Assembly: GCA_022510425.1 (NCBI GenBank)
Contig: JAFLTO010000002.1
Span: 62,001-126,000 of the forward strand
Direction of reading: 5' to 3'
Origin: Muribaculaceae bacterium
Lineage (GTDB): Bacteria > Bacteroidota > Bacteroidia > Bacteroidales > Muribaculaceae
Length of the DNA: 64,000 nucleotides
A program made the position numbers and the translations under genes. Within the stretch, counting starts at the first letter, position 1. Every line of letters begins with the position of its first letter. The notes beneath the pieces were generated by a model, which was given only the letters and a program-made list of their open reading frames with translations, searched no databases and had not been told where the DNA came from. Shown here piece after piece: positions 57,856 through 64,000 of the stretch.

Positions 57856-60033
57856 TTATATCCCCATTTCAGAAAGAAACTTTATTCTGACGAGTCTCAC
57901 CTCGTCTTCCGTGAAATCATCTCCTAATTCATCCAACACATCATCTATATTATCTTCTTCAGATTCTTTTAACACATCCAGGATATCAAGCATTCTGTCA
58001 GTGTCCATAATTTCTTCAAGGAAATAGTCCACATTTAATTTAGTGCCAGCCTCCACGATCGCCTCAAGTTCATCCAAGAGTTCTTCAAATTCAAGACCTT
58101 TGCTTTGAGCCACTTCATCAAGATCAATTTTCTTATCGACACATTTGATGAGTTCAATTTTCATTTTACTTTTATTTGCCAAAGATCTTACTCTCATGTC
58201 CACCGGACGTTCTATTTCATTCTCTTCGACGTGTTTGCAGATAAGGTTCAGGAATTCCTGGCCATATCTTTTAGCCTTACCTTCACCGACACCGGGAATG
58301 GCTGCCATTTCCTGCATAGTGACAGGATAGGTGGTGGCCATACATTCCAAAGAGGTTTCCTGGAAAAGCACATAAGGAGGCAATTGAAGCTTTCGGGCCA
58401 TGTCTTTTCTCAATTCTTTAAGCAATGAAAAAAGCATCGGATCGGCAGCTCCACTTCCGGCCTTGGGAGTTGGTTCCAAATCTATGTCAACAAATTCTCT
58501 GTCTTCCACTATTCTGAAAGAGTCTTTGCTGTTGAGGAAGCTCTTACCTTTTTCTGACACATTAATAAAACCATAATTTTCTATATCCTTTTCAAAATAT
58601 CCATCCACACATGCTTGTCTCACCAAGCTAAGTATGAATTTTTCATCCTTATCTGAAAGTTCTCCGAAAGGTTCTATTTTTTCGTGTCCGTAAGATTTCA
58701 CTTCATCAGTGGCCCTTCCTATAAGCAAATTCACAAGATATTCAGGAGTGATTTTCCTTTTAACCGCAAGCCGGGTTTCAATAGCCGAACGAAGTTCCTC
58801 ACCGGCCTCCACAAGCTCTTTAGGATTAATACAATTATCACAGTTTCCACATTCATTCTGCTCCCGAATTTCACCGAAGTAATGGAGAAGAATTCTTCTT
58901 CGACAAAGACTTGATTCCGCATAAGCTGCGGTTTCGGATAAAAGATGACGGCCAATTTCCTGTTCTGCCGGAGTTTTGGTCTGCATAAGTTTTTCAAGCT
59001 TTTGCAAATCCTTGTTGGTATAGAATGCAATGCATCTACCCTCTCCTCCGTCTCTTCCGGCACGGCCGGTTTCCTGGTAATATCCTTCAAGGCTCTTGGG
59101 CACATCATAGTGGATCACAAACCTTACATCAGGCTTGTCAATTCCCATTCCGAAAGCGATGGTTGCCACTATCACCTGAACCTCCTCATGCAGGAAAGCA
59201 TCCTGATTATTGGAACGAGTGGCAGCATCAAGGCCGGCATGATATGGCAACACTGATATTTCATTTATTCTTAAAGTCTCCGTTAATTCCTCAACTTTCT
59301 TGCGACTTAAACAATAAATTATACCGGATTTGCCCGGATTGTTTCTTATGAATTTTATTATATCCCGATCTATCTCCTTTGTCTTAGGCCTCACCTCGTA
59401 ATATAGATTAGGTCGGTTAAAACTCGACTTATAGACATCAGCATTCAGCATCCCAAGGTTTTTCTGGATATCATGCTGCACCTTCGGTGTAGCCGTAGCA
59501 GTCAACGCTATAACCGGCCTTTCCCCAATTTCATTTATTATTGATCTGATTCTACGGTATTCAGGACGGAAATCATGCCCCCATTCAGATATACAATGGG
59601 CTTCATCCACAGCAAAGAACGAAATATTCATTTGCTTTATGAAAGCCATATTTTCCTCTTTGGTGAATGATTCCGGAGCTACATAGAGCAGTTTTGTCTT
59701 GCCTGACATCACATCTTTTTTAACCTTGTCGGCCATGCTTTTTGTAAGCGATGAATTCAAGAAATGAGCAATGCCGTCATCTTCTCCATAATGTCGCATG
59801 GCATCTACCTGATTTTTCATCAAGGCAATTAAAGGCGATATCACTATCGCTGTGCCTTCAGAGAGCAATGCCGGCAACTGGTAGCACAAAGACTTTCCTC
59901 CACCTGTGGGCATCAAAACAAAAACGTCTTTGCCATCGAGCAGGCTCTCTATGATTTCAAGTTGTGTACCTTTAAATGTATCGAATCCGAAATTGGTCTT
60001 TAAAGCTTCTTTGATTGCTTCGCGATCTGCCAT
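57856..60033 (-). CDS. recQ: ATP-dependent DNA helicase RecQ
   Basis: A 725-residue 3'-5' DNA helicase for recombination and fork repair. Motif I is TGGGKSLCYQLPALL, motif II DEAHCISEWGHDFRPEY and motif VI YQETGRAGRDGGEGRCIAFY. The zinc site is CRRRILLHYFG with CGNCDNC. A winged-helix RQC region and an HRDC domain (FSLLKELRKDMARKLQLPPY, IPGVGEGKAKRYG) follow, with a ~100-residue acidic C-terminal extension beyond HRDC. It has its own promoter and is preceded by the clpX terminator, so it likely starts the transcript that runs through the PPIases to mutL. Confidence 0.95.
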   Translation of the reverse strand: MADREAIKEALKTNFGFDTFKGTQLEIIESLLDGKDVFVLMPTGGGKSLCYQLPALLSEGTAIVISPLIALMKNQVDAMRHYGEDDGIAHFLNSSLTKSMADKVKKDVMSGKTKLLYVAPESFTKEENMAFIKQMNISFFAVDEAHCISEWGHDFRPEYRRIRSIINEIGERPVIALTATATPKVQHDIQKNLGMLNADVYKSSFNRPNLYYEVRPKTKEIDRDIIKFIRNNPGKSGIIYCLSRKKVEELTETLRINEISVLPYHAGLDAATRSNNQDAFLHEEVQVIVATIAFGMGIDKPDVRFVIHYDVPKSLEGYYQETGRAGRDGGEGRCIAFYTNKDLQKLEKLMQTKTPAEQEIGRHLLSETAAYAESSLCRRRILLHYFGEIREQNECGNCDNCINPKELVEAGEELRSAIETRLAVKRKITPEYLVNLLIGRATDEVKSYGHEKIEPFGELSDKDEKFILSLVRQACVDGYFEKDIENYGFINVSEKGKSFLNSKDSFRIVEDREFVDIDLEPTPKAGSGAADPMLFSLLKELRKDMARKLQLPPYVLFQETSLECMATTYPVTMQEMAAIPGVGEGKAKRYGQEFLNLICKHVEENEIERPVDMRVRSLANKSKMKIELIKCVDKKIDLDEVAQSKGLEFEELLDELEAIVEAGTKLNVDYFLEEIMDTDRMLDILDVLKESEEDNIDDVLDELGDDFTEDEVRLVRIKFLSEMGI

Positions 60034-60070
60034 GTAGTATGTAAAGAGGAATGATAAAAGAGATTCTACA

Positions 60071-60101
60071 CAAAGTTATAAAATAATATTCAATTTTCAA
60101 A
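60071..60101 (-). promoter_or_regulatory. Promoter of recQ
   Basis: On the minus strand TTTG (60101-60098) and TAACTTTG (60078-60071) are 19 bases apart, a complete consensus match. The leader would be about 33 bases. Confidence 0.8.
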
Positions 60102-60151
60102 GAGAAAAAAATTAAGGAAATAGGAAAGTGGACGATAGATATGTCATTTAT

Positions 60152-60197
60152 AAAAAAAAGTGGATAGCAAGTCATCATAATTCTTGCTATCCACTTT
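60152..60197 (-). terminator. Intrinsic terminator after clpX
   Basis: A perfect 15-bp stem (60157-60171 with 60183-60197; GTGGATAGCAAG core) and an 11-base loop are followed on the minus strand by a run of eight T. Confidence 0.95.
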
Positions 60198-60226
60198 AAA
60201 CTTTAAATTTTAAACTTTTAACTCTA
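60194..60226 (-). repeat. AT-rich heptamer-like repeat after the clpX TAG stop
   Basis: On the minus strand the clpX stop TAG is followed by AGTTAAA, AGTTTAA, AATTTAA and AGTTTAA, a 7-base periodicity that runs into the terminator stem. It resembles the GGGTTTA repeat at 46.1 kb in period and position. Confidence 0.65.
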
Positions 60227-61468
60227 ATCCTTTATAGAAGTTTTTTCGAAATGTGCCCTCTCGAGTTGGTCTTTCACATATTCGGCATCAATGGTGAATT
60301 CTTTCTTATTCAAAGATGGGATCTCAAACATGGAATCTACCATTATGGTCTCTACGATAGATCTAAGACCTCTGGCTCCAAGTTTATATTCAATAGCTTT
60401 GTCCACAATTAAATCAAGAGCTTCATCTGAGAACTCTAACTTTACACCATCAAGTTCGAATAATTTCTTATACTGACCTATAATGGAATTCTTTGGTTCA
60501 GTCAAAATCCTGCGTAGGGCCTCTCTGTCAAGTGGGTCAAGACTTGTCAAAATAGGTAATCTGCCTATGATTTCAGGTATCAATCCATAAGATTTCAGAT
60601 CCATTGGAAGAACATATTTCATAAGGTTCTCCCTCTTTTTCTTTCTTCCTGATTCATCATGACCGTATCCTACAATGTGAGTATTCAGTCTTGAGGCAAT
60701 TTTTCTTTCAATCCCATCGAATGCACCGCCACAAATAAACAGGATATTCTTAGTGTTGACGGCAATCATCTTCTGTTCGGGATGTTTACGTCCTCCGTTT
60801 GGAGGCACCAATACCACAGAGCCTTCTAAAAGTTTTAAGAGACCTTGTTGCACGCCTTCGCCGCTTACATCGCGCGTGATAGATGGATTATCAGATTTGC
60901 GGGCTATCTTATCGATTTCATCAATAAATACTATACCCCTTTCAGCCTTCTCCACATCATAGTCACAAGTCTGAAGCAATCGTGTCAATAATGACTCTAT
61001 ATCTTCGCCTACATAACCGGCTTCTGTGAGCACCGTGGCATCCACAATTGTGAAAGGCACGTCAAGCAATCTTGCTATAGTCTTAGCAAGCAGGGTCTTT
61101 CCGGTGCCCGTTGGTCCGACAAGTATGATATTACTTTTTTCAATATCAACCTCATCATCGTCAGGCTGATTGATCCTTTTGTAGTGGTTATACACCGCCA
61201 CTGAAAGATATTTCTTGGCATCGTCTTGTCCTATTACATACTTATCCAAGAATTCCTTGATTTCCTTCGGCTTGGGTATTTTATTGCCCTCCTTCTTGTC
61301 TTTACTTTTTGTAGCCTGACGTTTCAATTGCTCATCTCGTGCATTATCTATAAAAGATATGCAGTCGGTGCATAAATTTAGACCTTCAAGCACCTTGACA
61401 ACAGGATTTGCGGCACTTTCACGAGTGCCGCACATCGAACATACCAAACCGGAACGTGGTGATGCCAT
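60224..61468 (-). CDS. clpX: ClpX, ATPase subunit of the ClpXP protease
   Basis: A 414-residue AAA+ unfoldase that recognises and feeds proteins to ClpP. The N-terminal zinc-binding domain has Cys pairs CSMC and CTDC. The AAA+ core shows Walker A GPTGTGKT, pore loop GYVGEDIE, Walker [30 protein letters not shown], and sensor 2 GARGLRSI. Length and order are standard. It starts four bases after the clpP stop, so they form one operon ending at a strong terminator. Confidence 0.97.
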   Translation of the reverse strand: MASPRSGLVCSMCGTRESAANPVVKVLEGLNLCTDCISFIDNARDEQLKRQATKSKDKKEGNKIPKPKEIKEFLDKYVIGQDDAKKYLSVAVYNHYKRINQPDDDEVDIEKSNIILVGPTGTGKTLLAKTIARLLDVPFTIVDATVLTEAGYVGEDIESLLTRLLQTCDYDVEKAERGIVFIDEIDKIARKSDNPSITRDVSGEGVQQGLLKLLEGSVVLVPPNGGRKHPEQKMIAVNTKNILFICGGAFDGIERKIASRLNTHIVGYGHDESGRKKKRENLMKYVLPMDLKSYGLIPEIIGRLPILTSLDPLDREALRRILTEPKNSIIGQYKKLFELDGVKLEFSDEALDLIVDKAIEYKLGARGLRSIVETIMVDSMFEIPSLNKKEFTIDAEYVKDQLERAHFEKTSIKD

Positions 61469-61472
61469 ACAA

Positions 61473-62189
61473 TTAGTCTTTCTTCTTAGGATTTACCAAA
61501 ATCTTGTCGATCATTCCATATTCTTTGGCTTCCTTGGCAATCATCCAATAGTCGCGATCCGAATCTTTCTCAACCTTATCGAAAGGCTGACCGGAATGTT
61601 CGGAAATGATTCTATACAGCTCTTCTTTAAGTTTCAGGATCTCTCTGGCTGTGATCTCAATATCAGATGCCTGACCCTGGATACCACCCATCGGCTGATG
61701 AATCATCACACGGGAATGAGGCAAAGCATAACGTTTCCCTTTCTCTCCCGCTACAAGAAGCACTGCGGCCATTGAGGCTGCCATACCGGTGCAAATGGTT
61801 GATACATCGCTCGATACATATTGCATGGTGTCATAGATACCGAGACCTGCATACACAGATCCACCGGGTGAATTGATATATATTGAAATATCTTTTTCAG
61901 GATCTATAGAATCCAGATATAAAAGCTGAGCCTGGATTATATTGGCAGATGTGTCAGTCACTTGTGTTCCAAGGAAAATAATGCGGTCCATCATCAAACG
62001 TGAGAAAACATCCATTTGAGTCACATTGAGCTGACGTTCTTCAAGAATGTATGGATTCATGTAGTCAGCCCTCGGATAAGAGGCCGTGATTCCCGGATTT
62101 GTGATATTGACATGTTTTACATAACTGTCGAATTCGCTTGAACTTACGCCTAAGTGGTTCACTGCGAAATTTCTAAAATCTTTTTGCAT
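61473..62189 (-). CDS. clpP: ClpP, proteolytic subunit of the ClpXP protease
   Basis: A 238-residue serine protease. The catalytic Ser lies in [14 protein letters not shown], His in [10 protein letters not shown] and Asp in DSDRDYWM; the substrate-channel strand [19 protein letters not shown] is intact. The N-terminus is about 40 residues longer than E. coli ClpP and includes [20 protein letters not shown]. Such extensions are common in Bacteroidota ClpP, from recall; part may be a propeptide. No full-consensus promoter was found upstream. Confidence 0.96.
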   Translation of the reverse strand: MQKDFRNFAVNHLGVSSSEFDSYVKHVNITNPGITASYPRADYMNPYILEERQLNVTQMDVFSRLMMDRIIFLGTQVTDTSANIIQAQLLYLDSIDPEKDISIYINSPGGSVYAGLGIYDTMQYVSSDVSTICTGMAASMAAVLLVAGEKGKRYALPHSRVMIHQPMGGIQGQASDIEITAREILKLKEELYRIISEHSGQPFDKVEKDSDRDYWMIAKEAKEYGMIDKILVNPKKKD

Positions 62190-62268
62190 GTATATTGTGT
62201 ATTTGTTTTATTGCGATTGACAAGTAAAGTTGCTAACTATAAATTAAATTTACCATTTAAACTTTACA

Positions 62269-62301
62269 TTTTCATTTGGCAAAAATTATGCCAAATGAAA
62301 A
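62269..62301. repeat. Perfect 13-bp hairpin upstream of clpP
   Basis: TTTTCATTTGGCA (62269-62281) and TGCCAAATGAAAA (62289-62301) are perfect complements with a seven-base loop. It touches the tig terminator hairpin and lies 80-112 bases before the clpP ATG. Confidence 0.75.
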
Positions 62302-62346
62302 GAGGTTCAATCTTTGGCTGTTTATTTAACCAAGATTGAACCCCTT
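62300..62346 (-). terminator. Terminator hairpin after tig
   Basis: GGTTCAATCTTTGG (62304-62317) and CCAAGATTGAACC (62330-62342) pair with one bulged T, extended by an AAG/CTT arm. On the minus strand it is followed by CTTTTC, a short T-run, about 125 bases after the tig stop. Confidence 0.7.
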
Positions 62347-62468
62347 TTATTGTATCATTTCCCCCAATTTCAAAAGAACCGGGATTCTATGTTGTGTTTG
62401 GAGAAATTAGTGAAATTTGAAATGTCTTTACTACTTTTAATTCAAATTCAAACTTTCAATTTTTTATT

Positions 62469-63815
62469 TCAAGCATAAAGTTTTCTGAAATCGTCAATAG
62501 AAAGTTCTTTGTTATCCAAAGTGACATTCTCCTTGATTGTTTCAAAAATTTTCTTGTTCAAGGCATTTCTTTCAAATGTGTCATGGTTCTTTTGATCCTT
62601 CATCACTTCCTGGGCATAATGTTCGATAATGCCTTCTGTAAGTGAAGCGGGACCATATTGGCTCAATTGACGATATACCGCGATACGAGCTTCGTTCATC
62701 AAGTCATCGTTTGATACTTCAATGTTGAATTTAGCTACGATATCATCTTTTGCAAGATCCCAAACAAGTTGAGGACGAATCTTCACAAATTCTTCATCGA
62801 TGTTTTCAGCTGTCAGTTGTTCGTTTTGTTGCATGAGGAAATGTTTGAGCACCTCTTCCGGTAGTTCAACATTACCCAATGATTTTTCAACAACATTTCT
62901 TGCATCGATAGAGAAACGGAAATCTGATTCAGCTTTCAATTGATCCTTGATAAGATCTTTCACTGCCGCCTTTAATTCTTCTTCATTGTGAGCTTTGTCT
63001 TTACCCACTGCATTGTCGAAGAATTCCTGATCAAGATCAGCCGGTTTCAACACGATAATTTCCTTTATTTCAAAATTGAAATCGCCTTTATGATTTTCAA
63101 CATCACTCTTGTCGATATTGAGCATAGAAGACATCTCTGTGACATTGCTGTTGCATGAGGCAGCAGGGTTGAACACCACAACATCTCCCGGGTGCTTGCC
63201 CTCGAAAAGCTTCTTCTGTTCTTCGCTTGTGAAATGTATTGGAGCGAGTATGCCGTTATCTACCACAATACCATCTTCCTTAACACTGCCATCAGGATTC
63301 AACTCACTTATCACACCCTTGATCACGGCATCCGGTTCGGTTTCTTCACCCGGTCCCTGAACACCAAATCTTTTACGGAGAGCTGTTATTTCCTGATCCA
63401 CCATTTCATCTGTCACCGCAATAGTATAGTAAGGGATCTTCACGTCCTTGCCGATCTTAACGTCAAGTTCAGGAGCCAAACCCACTTTAAATTTGAAAGT
63501 GAATTCAGTTTCTCCATCTTTCAATTCATTCTCTTTATCAGGAACAGGCTGGCCAAGAACCCTTAGTTTGTTATCTCTTATGTAATTATATACAGAGTCG
63601 ACGATTTCACGGTTCACTACATCATATTTCACAGCTGTGCCGTATTTCTTCTCAAGAAGACCCATTGGAACATGGCCTGCGCGGAATCCCGGTTCCGGAC
63701 GGTTCTTACCAATCTCTTTCAATTGCTTCTTTACTTTGTCGGCATAATCCTTTTCCTCCAAAGTGATTGTCAATTCTCCATTGACATTGTCAAGTTTTTT
63801 AAACTCTACGTTCAT
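62469..63815 (-). CDS. tig: Trigger factor, ribosome-associated chaperone
   Basis: A 448-residue chaperone. The ribosome-binding tail is GFRAGHVPMGLLEKKYG (consensus GFRxGKxP, here with His for Lys). The middle domain is an FKBP-like PPIase segment (IKGVISELNPDGS ... GKHPGDVVVFNPAASC) that looks longer than usual and lacks a clear active-site signature. The C-terminal helices (LPEEVLKHFLMQQNEQLT, EARIAVYRQLSQYGPASLTEG) form the cradle. It precedes clpP-clpX as in many bacteria but is separated from them by a terminator. Confidence 0.93.
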   Translation of the reverse strand: MNVEFKKLDNVNGELTITLEEKDYADKVKKQLKEIGKNRPEPGFRAGHVPMGLLEKKYGTAVKYDVVNREIVDSVYNYIRDNKLRVLGQPVPDKENELKDGETEFTFKFKVGLAPELDVKIGKDVKIPYYTIAVTDEMVDQEITALRKRFGVQGPGEETEPDAVIKGVISELNPDGSVKEDGIVVDNGILAPIHFTSEEQKKLFEGKHPGDVVVFNPAASCNSNVTEMSSMLNIDKSDVENHKGDFNFEIKEIIVLKPADLDQEFFDNAVGKDKAHNEEELKAAVKDLIKDQLKAESDFRFSIDARNVVEKSLGNVELPEEVLKHFLMQQNEQLTAENIDEEFVKIRPQLVWDLAKDDIVAKFNIEVSNDDLMNEARIAVYRQLSQYGPASLTEGIIEHYAQEVMKDQKNHDTFERNALNKKIFETIKENVTLDNKELSIDDFRKLYA

Positions 63816-63852
63816 ATATTTAGTTCTTAAGTTTTTTATTTTTGTGCGAATG

Positions 63853-63884
63853 CAAAGTTATTTAAAAAACAACTCTCCAACAAA
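63853..63884 (-). promoter_or_regulatory. Promoter of tig
   Basis: On the minus strand TTTG (63884-63881) and TAACTTTG (63860-63853) are 20 bases apart, a perfect consensus match, giving a leader of about 33 bases. Confidence 0.8.
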
Positions 63885-63912
63885 TATGGTTTAAGTCACA
63901 CTTATCCGGTAA

Positions 63913-64000
63913 TTAAGTCCAAAAGGTTTTGAATACTTTCACCATATCAATATGGTCACTCACCCCGGCTGTCTCAACTGCCGAATGCATAGCCCAGATA
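63913..64000 (-). CDS. C-terminal end of a probable M18 aminopeptidase, 5' part outside the window
   Basis: The last 28 codons of a minus-strand gene end at a TAA (63915-63913) and read IWAMHSAVETAGVSDHIDMV followed by KVFKTFWT. The motif AMHS-x-x-E-T-A-G-x-x-D is the C-terminal block of M18 (aspartyl aminopeptidase-like) metallopeptidases, where the His is a zinc ligand. Too little is present to be sure of the subfamily. Confidence 0.65.
   Translation of the reverse strand, partial: IWAMHSAVETAGVSDHIDMVKVFKTFWT

Noticed and set aside
61359..61775. Plus-strand open frame of 138 codons
   Set aside because: Antisense across the clpX-clpP junction, both clear genes.

Overview
The window comes from a member of the order Bacteroidales (phylum Bacteroidota), most likely a gut commensal. 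The evidence is SusC/SusD pairs, many SPII lipoproteins with short lipoboxes, weak or absent Shine-Dalgarno sequences, promoters of the TTTG-N19-21-TAnnTTTG type, and the tig-clpP-clpX-recQ gene order. Family and genus cannot be fixed from the sequence alone (Bacteroidaceae, Muribaculaceae or a relative).

Layout. 1-4.4 kb is housekeeping: a YqgE/AlgH protein cut by the window edge, aspartate kinase, an M3 oligopeptidase lipoprotein and tRNA-Ala(GGC). 4.9-37.4 kb is one large polysaccharide utilization locus whose content points to xyloglucan: SusC, SusD, two putative surface glycan-binding lipoproteins, a BACON-GH5 endoglucanase, an antiparallel GH29-GH2 fusion, GH31, GH2, GH3, an SGNH esterase, then xylulokinase, xylose isomerase and a sugar/H+ symporter, a second SGNH esterase and a second GH31. 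The set would cut the glucan backbone outside the cell, import oligosaccharides, remove fucose, galactose, acetyl groups, xylose and glucose in the periplasm, and carry xylose to xylulose-5-phosphate. No regulator gene is visible.

37.5-48.2 kb is a minus-strand cluster of surface proteins: two paralogous predicted outer-membrane barrels, three lipoproteins with DUF4493-like N-terminal regions, and two PCMD-like C-terminal domains. A PIN toxin / small antitoxin pair with its own promoter sits inside it. This is the least understood system here.

48.3-64 kb is conserved core on the minus strand: an HdeD-like membrane protein, a PepSY-like lipoprotein, then mutL, an OstA-like protein, surA, a SurA-like lipoprotein without a parvulin domain, a second parvulin PPIase, recQ, clpX, clpP, tig and the end of a probable M18 aminopeptidase gene. 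Several promoters and intrinsic terminators can be placed exactly. Three intercistronic gaps carry short G-rich or heptamer-like repeats that begin at a TAG stop codon.
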